From Neisseria flavescens (GTDB lineage: Bacteria; Pseudomonadota; Gammaproteobacteria; Burkholderiales; Neisseriaceae), in assembly GCF_005221285.1 (NCBI RefSeq), contig NZ_CP039886.1, forward strand, positions 1,798,001 through 1,862,000: a stretch of 64,000 nt of DNA. Reading direction: 5' to 3'. Numbering within the stretch: the first letter of the stretch is position 1; every line of letters begins with the position of its first letter. Shown piece after piece: positions 34,350-42,439 of the stretch. The notes beneath the pieces were generated by a model. It did not search any database. It was not told the DNA's origin and was given only the letters and a program-made list of their open reading frames with translations. A program made the translations under genes and the position numbers.

Positions 34350-36080
34350 TTAATCCAATAGAGCATCCACAAACGCTTTGGCATTAAACGGGCGCAAATC
34401 GTCTATGCCTTCGCCCACGCCGATGTAGCGGACAGGAACTGAGCGGTCGGAGGCAAGCGCGGCAAGGATACCGCCTTTTGCCGTGCCGTCTAGCTTGGTA
34501 ACGATTAAACCGGTCAGCCCCAATGCGTCGTCAAAGGCTTTGACTTGGTTGACGGCGTTTTGCCCGATATTGGCATCAAGCACGACGATGATTTCGTGCG
34601 GCGCGTCGGGCATGGCTTTTTGCAGTACGCGCTTCACTTTTTTGATTTCTTCCATCAAATGAAGCTGCGTGGGCAGGCGGCCGGCGGTGTCGGCAAGCAC
34701 AATGTCGATGCCGCGCGCTTTGGCGGCTTGGACGGCATCGAAGCAGACGGCGGCGGAATCGCCCGTGGTTTGCGAAATCACGGTTACGTTGTTGCGCTCG
34801 CCCCAAGCCTGAAGCTGCTCACGCGCGGCGGCGCGGAAAGTATCGCCTGCCGCCAGCAACACGGATTTGCCCTGCGCTTGGAAATATTTGGCGAGTTTGC
34901 CGATAGACGTGGTTTTGCCCGCGCCGTTGATACCCGCCAGCATGATGACGAAAGGCTCTTTGGTTTCGGGCAAGACCAATGGTTTTTCCAAGGGCTTAAT
35001 CAGGTCGTACAAGGCTTCTTTCAACGCTCCGCGCAATTCGTTGCCGTCTTTCAGCCCCTTGAGGCTGACGCGGTTGCGCACGTCTTTCATCAGGTATTCG
35101 GTGGCTTCCATGCCCATGTCGCCGGTAATCAGCACGGTTTCCAGCTCTTCGTATAAATCTTCGTCGATTTGCCCGCCGCCGAACACGCCCGCCAGCGATT
35201 TCGCCATTTTGTCGCGCGATTTGGTCAGACCTTGTTTCAAACGCGCAGCCCAACCGAGCTTGTGTTCTTCAGTTGTCGCAACGGTTTCCGCAATGGTTTC
35301 TTGAACTTGCTCGGCAGCTTCGCTGACGGTTTCAACAACGGCTTCTTTTGCGGATTCAAGGTGTTCCGCTGCTTCTTCAGCAGCTTCAACCACTTCAGAC
35401 GGCATTTCGGCAACGGCTTCTTGAATCTGCTCGGCAGCTCCGCTAACTGCCTCAACAGCTTCTTCTTTGACTGCTTCAGCCTGTTCTGCCACTTCTTCAG
35501 CAGCTTCAGACGGCATTTCGGCGGCGGTTTCTTGAACTTGCTCGGCAGCTTCGCTAACTGCCTCAACAGCTTCTTCTTTGACTGCTTCAGCCTGTTCCGC
35601 TGCTTCCTCGACAGCCTCAGCTACTTCAGACGGCATTTCGGCAACGGTTTCTCGAACCTGCTCGGCAGCTTCGCTAACTGCCTTAACAGCTTCTTCTTTG
35701 GCTGCTTCAGTCTGTTCCGCTGCTTCCTCGACAGCATCGGCTACTTCAGACGGCATTTCGGCAACGGTTTCTCGAACCTGCTCAACGGTTTCGCTGACGG
35801 TTTCAACAACGGCTTCTTTTGCGGATTCAAGGTGTTCCGCTGCTTTTTCAGCCGCTTCAGACGGCGTTTCGGCAACAGCTTCTTTTGCCGCTTCAGACGG
35901 CATCGCATCTGCCGCCGTCAGCTCTTCCGCTTTTTCGGCGGTGTTTTCCCAAACCGTTTCAATCGCTTGCGAAACAGCGGTTTCGGCGCGTCCTGCGGCT
36001 TCGGCGGCGGTTTCCTGAATGCGGGTTTCTCCTTGGGCGGGCGTTTCCTGTTTTTTCTTGCGTCGGAAGAAGCTGAACAT
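34350..36080 (-). CDS. ftsY: signal recognition particle receptor FtsY with long repeated acidic domain
   Basis: FtsY docks SRP-ribosome complexes at the inner membrane. The C-terminal NG domain is normal: GINGAGKTTS (Walker A), DTAGR and TKLDGTAKGG. The N-terminal A domain is unusually long, about 270 residues. It contains tandem units of about 40 residues, rich in Glu and Ala, each with a MPSE-type tetrapeptide. Five of these tetrapeptides are encoded by exact AT-DUS. Total length is 576 residues against about 420-500 in many species. The repeats probably vary in number between strains. Confidence 0.95.
   Translation of the reverse strand: MFSFFRRKKKQETPAQGETRIQETAAEAAGRAETAVSQAIETVWENTAEKAEELTAADAMPSEAAKEAVAETPSEAAEKAAEHLESAKEAVVETVSETVEQVRETVAEMPSEVADAVEEAAEQTEAAKEEAVKAVSEAAEQVRETVAEMPSEVAEAVEEAAEQAEAVKEEAVEAVSEAAEQVQETAAEMPSEAAEEVAEQAEAVKEEAVEAVSGAAEQIQEAVAEMPSEVVEAAEEAAEHLESAKEAVVETVSEAAEQVQETIAETVATTEEHKLGWAARLKQGLTKSRDKMAKSLAGVFGGGQIDEDLYEELETVLITGDMGMEATEYLMKDVRNRVSLKGLKDGNELRGALKEALYDLIKPLEKPLVLPETKEPFVIMLAGINGAGKTTSIGKLAKYFQAQGKSVLLAAGDTFRAAAREQLQAWGERNNVTVISQTTGDSAAVCFDAVQAAKARGIDIVLADTAGRLPTQLHLMEEIKKVKRVLQKAMPDAPHEIIVVLDANIGQNAVNQVKAFDDALGLTGLIVTKLDGTAKGGILAALASDRSVPVRYIGVGEGIDDLRPFNAKAFVDALLD
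35394..35903 (-). repeat. tandem repeats in ftsY carrying AT-DUS
   Basis: Exact ATGCCGTCTGAA (minus strand) occurs at 35394-35405, 35505-35516, 35625-35636, 35745-35756 and 35892-35903, each read in frame as Met-Pro-Ser-Glu. A sixth unit has ACGCCGTCTGAA (Thr-Pro-Ser-Glu) near 35859. Spacing is about 110-120 bases for the first four. Confidence 0.85.
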
Positions 36081-36196
36081 TGAATTTTCCTTTTAATTTT
36101 AGAAACTTGAAATAAGCAGTATTGTAACGTATTTTGCGCGGCAAGGTTGTCTGAAAATCCGGACTGTAAGGTTTCGGCATCTCAAACGTCTAATCA

Positions 36197-36352
36197 TATA
36201 GTGGATTAACAAAAATCAGGACAAGGCGACGAAGCCGCAGACAGTACAGATAGTACGGAACCGATTCACTTGGTGCTTCAGCACCTTAGAGAATTGTTCT
36301 CTTTGAGCCAAGGCGAGGCAACGCCGTACTGGTTTAAATTTAATCCACTATA
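36197..36352. repeat. Correia repeat-enclosed element (156 bp)
   Basis: The ends are TATAGTGGATTAACAAAAATC at the left and a complement of TATAGTGGATTAAATTTAAA at the right. The core is the same as in the 107-bp element plus about 50 extra bases (CCGATTCACTTGGTGCTTC region), the segment that carries an IHF site in long Correia elements. It ends 28 bases before msrAB, so it forms that gene's upstream region and could supply a promoter. The remainder of 36081-36379 holds no gene. Confidence 0.88.
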
Positions 36353-36379
36353 CAAACCGTCCACACAGGAAACATCAAA

Positions 36380-37948
36380 ATGAAACACCGTACTTTCTTT
36401 TCCCTTTGCGCCAAGTTCGGCTGCCTGTTTGCGCTGGGCGCGTGTTCGCCCAAAACCGCAGATGCCGGAGCCGCGACCGTGCCGCACACTTTGTCCACTC
36501 TAAAAACCGCGGACAACCGCCCCGCCGGTGTTTACTTGAAAAAAGACAAACCGACCCTGATTAAATTTTGGGCGAGCTGGTGTCCTTTGTGTTTGTCCGA
36601 ACTGGGACAAACCGAAAAATGGGCGCAGGATGCAAAATTCGGTTCTGCCAACCTGATTACCGTCGCGTCTCCGGGCTTTTTGCACGAGAAAAAAGACGGC
36701 GACTTCCAAAAATGGTATGCCGGTTTGAACTATCCCAAGCTGCCCGTCGTTACCGACAACGGCGGCACCATCGCCCAAAGCCTGAATATCAGCGTTTACC
36801 CCTCGTGGGCGTTAATCGGTAAAGACGGCGACGTGCAGCGCATCGTCAAAGGCAGCATCAACGAAGCGCAGGCATTGGCGTTAATCCGCGACCCGAATGC
36901 CGATTTGGGCAGTTTGAAACATTCGTTCTACAAACCCGACACACAGAAAAAGGATTCAAAAATCATGAACACGCGCACCATCTACCTCGCAGGCGGCTGC
37001 TTCTGGGGCTTGGAAGCCTATTTCCAACGCATAGACGGCGTGGTTGACGCAGTATCCGGCTACGCCAACGGCAACACGAAAAATCCGAGCTACGAAGACG
37101 TGTCCTACCGCCATACGGGGCACGCCGAGACCGTCAAAGTTACCTACGATGCCGACCGCCTCAGCCTCGACGACATCCTGCAATACTATTTCCGCGTCGT
37201 CGATCCGACCAGCCTCAACAAACAGGGCAACGACACCGGCACACAATACCGCAGCGGCGTGTACTACACCGATCCCGCCGAAAAAGCCGTCATCGCCGCC
37301 GCCCTCAAACGCGAGCAGCAAAAATACAAACTTCCCCTCGTCGTTGAAAACGAGCCGCTGAAAAACTTTTACGATGCCGAGGAATACCATCAGGACTACC
37401 TGATTAAAAACCCCAACGGCTACTGCCACATCGACATCCGCAAAGCCGACGAACCGCTGGCGGGCAAAACCCAAACCGCTCCGCAAGGCAAAGGTTTCGA
37501 CGCGGCAACGTATAAAAAACCCAGCGATGCCGAACTCAAACGCACCCTGACCGAAGAGCAGTACCAAGTTACCCAACACAGCGCGACTGAATACGCCTTC
37601 AGCCACGAATACGACCACTTGTTCAAACCCGGCATTTATGTGGACGTTGTCAGCGGCGAACCCTTGTTCAGCTCCGCCGACAAATACGATTCCGGCTGCG
37701 GTTGGCCGAGCTTCACGCGCCCGATTGATGCAAAATCCGTTACCGAACACAACGATTTCAGCTACAACATGCGCCGCACCGAAGTCAGAAGCCACGCCGC
37801 CGATTCGCACTTGGGACACGTCTTCCCCGACGGCCCGCGCGACAAAGGCGGACTGCGCTACTGCATCAACGGCGCGAGTTTGAAATTCATCCCGCTGGAA
37901 CAAATGGACGCGGCAGGCTACGGCGCGTTAAAAGGCAAAGTGAAATAA
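36380..37948 (+). CDS. msrAB: thioredoxin-MsrA-MsrB fusion, methionine sulfoxide reductase
   Basis: This 522-residue protein (PilB in Neisseria) repairs oxidised methionine in the envelope. Domains in order: a signal with a possible lipobox (LGAC, about residue 22), a thioredoxin domain with WCPLC (near 69), MsrA with GGCFWGLEAYF (near 205), and MsrB with SGCGWPSF (near 440) and the catalytic Cys in RYCING (near 495). All three catalytic domains look complete. Its upstream region is a 156-bp Correia element. Confidence 0.96.
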   Translation: MKHRTFFSLCAKFGCLFALGACSPKTADAGAATVPHTLSTLKTADNRPAGVYLKKDKPTLIKFWASWCPLCLSELGQTEKWAQDAKFGSANLITVASPGFLHEKKDGDFQKWYAGLNYPKLPVVTDNGGTIAQSLNISVYPSWALIGKDGDVQRIVKGSINEAQALALIRDPNADLGSLKHSFYKPDTQKKDSKIMNTRTIYLAGGCFWGLEAYFQRIDGVVDAVSGYANGNTKNPSYEDVSYRHTGHAETVKVTYDADRLSLDDILQYYFRVVDPTSLNKQGNDTGTQYRSGVYYTDPAEKAVIAAALKREQQKYKLPLVVENEPLKNFYDAEEYHQDYLIKNPNGYCHIDIRKADEPLAGKTQTAPQGKGFDAATYKKPSDAELKRTLTEEQYQVTQHSATEYAFSHEYDHLFKPGIYVDVVSGEPLFSSADKYDSGCGWPSFTRPIDAKSVTEHNDFSYNMRRTEVRSHAADSHLGHVFPDGPRDKGGLRYCINGASLKFIPLEQMDAAGYGALKGKVK

Positions 37949-37963
37949 CGGATTGAATCGAAA

Positions 37964-37995
37964 AAGGCCGTCTGAAAAAGATTTCAGACGGCCTT
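37964..37995. terminator. DUS-pair terminator after msrAB
   Basis: Arms AAGGCCGTCTGAAA (37964-37977) and TTTCAGACGGCCTT (37982-37995). Confidence 0.85.
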
Positions 37996-38062
37996 AAATT
38001 TATAATTTATTTAGTCATGTCATAAAATGATGCAATAGAAAGTATTAAATACATTACTGATA

Positions 38063-38149
38063 TCAAAATATATTTATTTTTTTATCTCTAATTTCTTTCC
38101 ATAAATGCAAGCATATAGGAAGCATCGTAAACACTAGAACCGCAAAATT
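38063..38149 (-). pseudogene. C-terminal remnant of a membrane protein cut by the IS
   Basis: On the minus strand, just left of the insertion sequence, 28 codons and a stop encode a hydrophobic stretch (FAVLVFTMLPICLHLW) with a basic end (KEIRDKK). It looks like the continuation of the truncated hydrophobic frame on the other side of the IS. The reading frame cannot be joined exactly, because the target duplication is unclear. Confidence 0.4.
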
Positions 38150-38150
38150 A

Positions 38151-38970
38151 AGAACCTGTATTCACAAAAATGATAAAATATCTTTATGACTGGAAAATCC
38201 TACCCAACAGACTTAACAGATGCCCAATGGCAAGCGATTGAGCCGCATTTTAACCGGCTGCGCCGCTACAAATGGGATAAACGTACATTAGTGAATGCCG
38301 TTTTGTACATTACCAAAACAGGTTGCCAATGGCGTATGCTGCCCAATGATTTTCCACCTTATCCAACCGTATGGAGTTTCTATCGCAGAGCCAACCAATC
38401 AGGCTTATGGGATAGGATTCTTTTGGCATTGGTTCAAAAAAACGTTTAATCCATCAAAAACAAGCGATGCCGACTTATGCCATTATTGATTCGCAAAGTG
38501 TCAAAACAGCTTCCGGCGCACATGATAAAGGTTTTGACGGAGGTAAAAAAATCAAAGGCCGTAAGCGACATATAGCTGTTGATACGTTGGGTAACCTATT
38601 GTCTGTTGTGGTTCATGCAGCCAATATCCATGACACAAAAGCAGGTATTTTTGTAGCAAAAAAAGCGTTTGAGACCTATCCGGGTTTAAAAGGTTTCTGT
38701 GCAGACGCAGGTTATCGGAATACATTTGAGCGCGAAGTATCGGAGCAATTGGGTTTAACTGTTGAGATTTCAAAGAAAATTCAAGATATTTCTTGGCATA
38801 TTCTGCCCAAACGTTGGATTGTAGAACGAACGTTTGCATGGTTAGGTTGGTCTCGACGTTTGGCAAAAGATTTTGAGCAGACGAATTTATCTGCTGAAAA
38901 TTTTGTCAAACTAGGGTATATTTCACAAATATTAAAATTTATCAAATAGTTGTTTGTGAATACAGGTTCT
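38151..38970 (+). mobile_element. IS5-family insertion sequence (820 bp)
   Basis: Perfect 18-bp terminal inverted repeats, AGAACCTGTATTCACAAA at 38151-38168 and its complement at 38953-38970, enclose a two-frame transposase. Size and frame layout fit the IS427 group of IS5. The flanking bases (TTA left, AAA right) show no clear duplication. It lies between msrAB and purB in AT-rich DNA. Confidence 0.92.
38186..38949 (+). CDS. IS5-family transposase, two frames joined by probable -1 frameshift
   Basis: The first frame (38186-38449) carries the N-terminal DNA-binding part (LTDAQWQAIEPHF, GCQWRMLPNDFPPY). The second (ATG at 38467, end 38949) carries the catalytic DDE residues in IIDSQSVKTA, CADAGYR and VERTFAWLGWSRR. 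Near the end of frame one is A-AAA-AAC (38437-38443), a canonical slippery heptamer. Shifting by -1 there reads straight into frame two with no stop. The transposase is thus likely functional through programmed frameshifting rather than broken. The strand is plus throughout. Confidence 0.88.
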
Positions 38971-39255
38971 AAAACATAAAAGAACGAGATATCCTTTAGA
39001 ACTATCTTTCCAAAAGGGTATAAAAAAACTTGTATATATCGAGAATCCAATTAGAAAAGAGACAATGCTATTTAAAACATCAATAATTCTTGCCTCTATT
39101 TGAATAGAAACAAGATACGGAAAATTACATAATTGTAGAAACCTAAGAAAATGAAGATATGCCAATAATACATATATTGGAGTCAAACCCATGAAAGTAT
39201 CAAATATATTTTTAAAAGGAATTTTTCCATGAAAATGTAATATGCTGACTAACAA
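38971..39255 (-). pseudogene. hydrophobic membrane-protein fragment truncated at the IS
   Basis: A minus-strand frame of 95 codons with several hydrophobic segments (MGLTPIYVLLAYLHFLRFL, DVLNSIVSFLIGFSIYTSFFIPFW) runs into the right end of the insertion sequence at 38971. It has only a TTG start, with an in-frame stop five codons upstream, so it is probably also damaged at the 5' end. It may be part of an acyltransferase-like or other polytopic protein, but I cannot assign a family. Confidence 0.45.
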
Positions 39256-39351
39256 GCCGATTGGTAACTATACAATCAAATTTTCCTTACTTGGTAAATA
39301 TTTAAACATTTAAAACTTTCTTCATCATTTTCATACTATATATTTAATTCA

Positions 39352-39385
39352 AAAAAAGCCATTTGAATCTCCAAATGGCTTTTTT
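39352..39385 (-). terminator. purB terminator
   Basis: Arms AAAAAAGCCATTTG (39352-39365) and CAAATGGCTTTTTT (39372-39385), six bases after the purB stop, with a T-run in the purB direction. This one is not DUS-based. Bases 39256-39351 show no gene. Confidence 0.9.
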
Positions 39386-39390
39386 ATAAA

Positions 39391-40761
39391 TCAAATTCGT
39401 TTTGCCAACTCTTCGGCTTTACCCACATACAACGCAGGGGTCAACTCAAGCAATTTGGCTTTGGCTTCTGTCGGAATTTCCAACGACTCGATAAAGAGTT
39501 TCAACACTTCAGGCGTAATGCCGTCTTTACCGCGCGTCAGGTCTTTCAGCTTCTCGTAAGGATTGGCTACGCCGTAACGACGCATTACGGTTTGAATCGG
39601 CTCGGCCAGCAGCTCCCAAGTAGCGTCCAAATCGGCAGCAAGGGCGGCAGGATTCGGCTCAAGCTTGTTCAGACCGCGCAGGTGGGCGGCAAAGCCCAAC
39701 ACGGCATAGCCCACGCCTACGCCCATATTGCGCAATACGGTGCTGTCGGTCAGGTCACGCTGCCAACGGGAAATCGGCAGTTTTTCGGACAAAAAGCCCA
39801 ATACGGCATTAGCCATACCAAGGTTGCCTTCGGAGTTTTCAAAGTCGATCGGATTGACTTTGTGCGGCATTGTAGAAGAGCCGACTTCGCCTGCTTTGAC
39901 TTTTTGTTTGAAGTAACCCAAAGAAATGTAGCCCCAAACATCGCGGTTAAAGTCGATCAGAATCGTGTTGACACGGCTGATGGCTTGGAAGAATTCCGCC
40001 ATATAGTCGTGCGGTTCGATTTGGATGGTGTAGGGGTTGAAGGTCAGACCGAGGCCGATTTCGACGAAGTTGCGGCAGTGGGTTTCCCAATCCACATCGG
40101 GATAAGCGACCATATGGGCATTGTAGTTGCCGACTGCGCCATTGATTTTGCCGAGGAACTCTTGCGCTTGCAGGTTTTTAAACTGACGTTGCAGGCGGTA
40201 CACGACATTGGCGATTTCTTTACCCAGTGTGCTTGGTGTAGCAGGCTGGCCATGCGTGCGGCTCATCATAGGGACGGCAGCCAACTCATGTGCCATTCCG
40301 GTCAGTTTTTCGATGATTTCGGCCAGTTTCGGCAGCAAAACAGCCTCACGCGCTTCTTGCAGCATTAAAGCGTGGGACAGGTTGTTGATGTCTTCGCTGG
40401 TGCAGGCAAAGTGAATGAACTCGCTGGCGGCAGCCACTTCAGGCACGCCGGAGAAGCGTTCTTTAAGCCAATATTCGATGGCTTTGACGTCGTGATTGGT
40501 GGTCGCCTCAATGGCTTTGACGGCGGCGGCATCTTCAAGCGAGAAGTTTTCAATCACTTTGTCGATTTCGGCAAGCGTAAAATCGCTGAAAGCAGGAACT
40601 TCTACAATCTTAGGTTCGGCGGCAAGGGCTTTGAGCCAGTTTAATTCAACTTTGACACGCGCACGCATCAGGCCGTATTCGGAGAAAATCGGACGCAATG
40701 CTTCAACGGATTTGGCGTAGCGGCCATCTAATGGGGAAAGTGCAGCGATAGGGTTAATCAT
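39391..40761 (-). CDS. purB: adenylosuccinate lyase
   Basis: PurB cleaves succinyl-AICAR and adenylosuccinate in purine synthesis. The 456-residue protein has the fumarase/ASL fold with the signature GSSTMPHKVNPIDFEN (near residue 290), TSEDINN and the SRTHGQPATPST segment. I chose the ATG at 40761 (MINPIAALSPLDGRY) with AGGAAG upstream; the open frame continues 16 codons further but into the spacer. This is the E. coli-like PurB subtype. Confidence 0.96.
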   Translation of the reverse strand: MINPIAALSPLDGRYAKSVEALRPIFSEYGLMRARVKVELNWLKALAAEPKIVEVPAFSDFTLAEIDKVIENFSLEDAAAVKAIEATTNHDVKAIEYWLKERFSGVPEVAAASEFIHFACTSEDINNLSHALMLQEAREAVLLPKLAEIIEKLTGMAHELAAVPMMSRTHGQPATPSTLGKEIANVVYRLQRQFKNLQAQEFLGKINGAVGNYNAHMVAYPDVDWETHCRNFVEIGLGLTFNPYTIQIEPHDYMAEFFQAISRVNTILIDFNRDVWGYISLGYFKQKVKAGEVGSSTMPHKVNPIDFENSEGNLGMANAVLGFLSEKLPISRWQRDLTDSTVLRNMGVGVGYAVLGFAAHLRGLNKLEPNPAALAADLDATWELLAEPIQTVMRRYGVANPYEKLKDLTRGKDGITPEVLKLFIESLEIPTEAKAKLLELTPALYVGKAEELAKRI

Positions 40762-40823
40762 GTCGGATCTTCCTATGGGATGAAAACCAAATTGTTTGCA
40801 ATTATACATGATTTTACACTTCC

Positions 40824-40857
40824 AGGCCGTCTGAAAGACAGGTTTCAGACGGCCTTT
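40824..40857. repeat. DUS pair between divergent genes
   Basis: Inverted AG-DUS arms (40824-40836 and 40843-40855) lie between divergently transcribed purB and the lipoprotein gene, where no terminator is needed. The pair may have been kept for DNA uptake, or may end antisense transcripts. Confidence 0.7.
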
Positions 40858-40971
40858 TAGGCGTATTTTTCATAAAATTCTTTTCAGAGGTTCAACTTTG
40901 CAAAATCGATTTACGATATATGCCATCTTCACGGATAATATCGACTTACTTTCTGTAAATAATGAGGTTTT

Positions 40972-41412
40972 ATGAATATCAAACGTTTTTCCCTAGCTGC
41001 AACCGTATTTGCAGCTTTGATGTTGAGTGCCTGTGAAACAACCACCACATCGAGCGGCGGCGGTAGCTGGACTAATATCGGCACCATCTCTGAAGGCAAT
41101 ATCAAAGTAGCCATTGATAAAAGCAGCATTAAAAGAAATGGCGCACTGGTTACTTTCCGTGATAAAAAAACCGTTTCCAAACTGAAAGAGGAACGTTTCG
41201 TCAATACGCCGGCCTATAAAACAGCCATCGGCAACTGGGAAATTCATTGCTCAAACAAAACCTATCGTCTGGCAGCGCTGCAACTGATGGACGAACACGG
41301 CCGGGTAATTTCCAACCAAAGCTATACGCCGACCAGCATCCGTCCAATGAGCGTCATGAGCGGCACGATTACTGAAAAACAATACGAAACTGTGTGCGGA
41401 CATAAGCTTTAA
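40972..41412 (+). CDS. small lipoprotein, surface-adhesin E-like
   Basis: The 146-residue protein has a lipoprotein signal with lipobox LSAC (Cys at about residue 21), a short Thr/Ser/Gly linker and a compact domain (WTNIGTISEGNIKVAIDKSS, VTFRDKKTV, ETVCGHKL). The layout resembles the adhesin-E family known from Haemophilus protein E, which also has two Cys in this domain. The family call is tentative. It is likely an outer-membrane-anchored protein facing the periplasm or surface. Confidence 0.7.
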   Translation: MNIKRFSLAATVFAALMLSACETTTTSSGGGSWTNIGTISEGNIKVAIDKSSIKRNGALVTFRDKKTVSKLKEERFVNTPAYKTAIGNWEIHCSNKTYRLAALQLMDEHGRVISNQSYTPTSIRPMSVMSGTITEKQYETVCGHKL

Positions 41413-41797
41413 TCCACACTTATTCACAAAGTTATCCACAGTTTAAATATTTAAAAGGCCGTCTGAATGCTTTGAATATCAAGTTTCAGACGGCCTTTTT
41501 ATATTTTTATGGAAATTTATCTTCAAATTTATCCACAAAATTTGTTTATTCAAAAATAATTTATTACAGCGATTCATTTACACTCAAAATTTGCTTCATT
41601 CTTTGCAAGAGCATTTCACAAAATACTGCTTTCTACTCTATTTACTGACTTACTATCTGCTTAATCGATCTGTATTTACAGACTGCTATGCATCAAACTG
41701 AATCTGCACTCAATGCTTTTCACACAGGTATTCCAATCTTTTGGAAAAAATTTGCTTCTCCAAATAAATACCTTTCCTTTGATGATACAGCCCATCT
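41413..41797. other. AT-rich gene-free stretch with two DnaA boxes
   Basis: No gene is visible. TTATCCACA occurs at 41432-41440 and 41529-41537, with a near match (TTATTCACA) about ten bases before the first. A DUS-pair terminator (arms 41453-41467 and 41485-41499) ends the lipoprotein gene. These are the leftmost of the DnaA boxes spread over 41.4-60 kb. Confidence 0.75.
41453..41500. terminator. DUS-pair terminator after the lipoprotein gene
   Basis: AAAAGGCCGTCTGAA (41453-41467) and TTCAGACGGCCTTTT (41485-41499), followed by T-rich sequence. Confidence 0.85.
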
Positions 41798-42370
41798 TTA
41801 ACGCAGCCTTACCCCTGTTTCTCCGTCAATAATCTGGCTAGGCGTTTTCTGCTTACCTATCAATCCGCCTACAACCCAGACTTTTCTGCCAAACTGTCTT
41901 CTGACTTCCCTTTCCGTTTTGCACGCCCGCTTTCCTGCACGATTGCATGAAGTAGAGACTAAAGGCATTTCCAAAACCTGACATAAACGTCTTGCACCTG
42001 CGTGCGCAGGAACCCTGACAGCCAATTTACTGCGTCCTTTTCCACGCAATGAGGGCAATACTTTTTTGCCGGCCGACAATAAAAAAGTTTTTGGAGCCGG
42101 CCATGCTTCATGCAGCATGGTTTGGATATTTTCAGACGGCCTTTGCAGCAAAGGTTGCAACTGTTCTAAGCTATGGCCAATGACAATCATGCCTTTGTGT
42201 TGCGGTCGTTTTTTCAGATGAATCAGTTGATTGAGTGCTTTGGACAAAGTAGGGACACAGCCCAAGCCATAGCAAGACTCGGTAGGATAGGCGACCAAAC
42301 CGCCTTTTTTAAGATGCGCCTGCAACCTGCGTTGGGCTGCAGCCGATAAAATTCTGGGAAACATCATCAT
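41798..42370 (-). CDS. tsaC: threonylcarbamoyl-AMP synthase
   Basis: TsaC makes threonylcarbamoyl-AMP from threonine, bicarbonate and ATP, the first step of the t6A37 tRNA modification. The 190-residue YrdC-domain protein shows GGLVAYPTESCYGLGC (near residue 23), HLKKRP, and the conserved basic KLAVRVPAH and LVSTSCNRAG. It is the short TsaC form rather than long Sua5. Start could be Met1 or Met3. It is downstream of purD, separated by a DUS-pair terminator. Confidence 0.93.
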   Translation of the reverse strand: MMMFPRILSAAAQRRLQAHLKKGGLVAYPTESCYGLGCVPTLSKALNQLIHLKKRPQHKGMIVIGHSLEQLQPLLQRPSENIQTMLHEAWPAPKTFLLSAGKKVLPSLRGKGRSKLAVRVPAHAGARRLCQVLEMPLVSTSCNRAGKRACKTEREVRRQFGRKVWVVGGLIGKQKTPSQIIDGETGVRLR

Positions 42371-42377
42371 AATACCA

Positions 42378-42425
42378 AGGCCGTCTGAAACTGCGATTGT
42401 CGGACAATCTGTGTTCAGACGGCCT
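42378..42425. terminator. DUS-pair terminator between purD and tsaC
   Basis: AGGCCGTCTGAA (42378-42389) and TTCAGACGGCCT (42414-42425) with a 24-base loop, 15 bases after the purD stop. Confidence 0.75.
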
Positions 42426-42439
42426 GTTTCTATTCATTA

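Noticed and set aside
35394..35903. Regular repeats in this region as a possible CRISPR array
   Set aside because: Repeats are in frame inside ftsY, translate to acidic protein units, and have no unique spacers or cas genes. The scattered DUS copies are likewise not CRISPR repeats.
38186..38949. IS5 transposase as a frameshifted pseudogene
   Set aside because: A canonical slippery heptamer at the junction and intact DDE residues favour programmed frameshifting.
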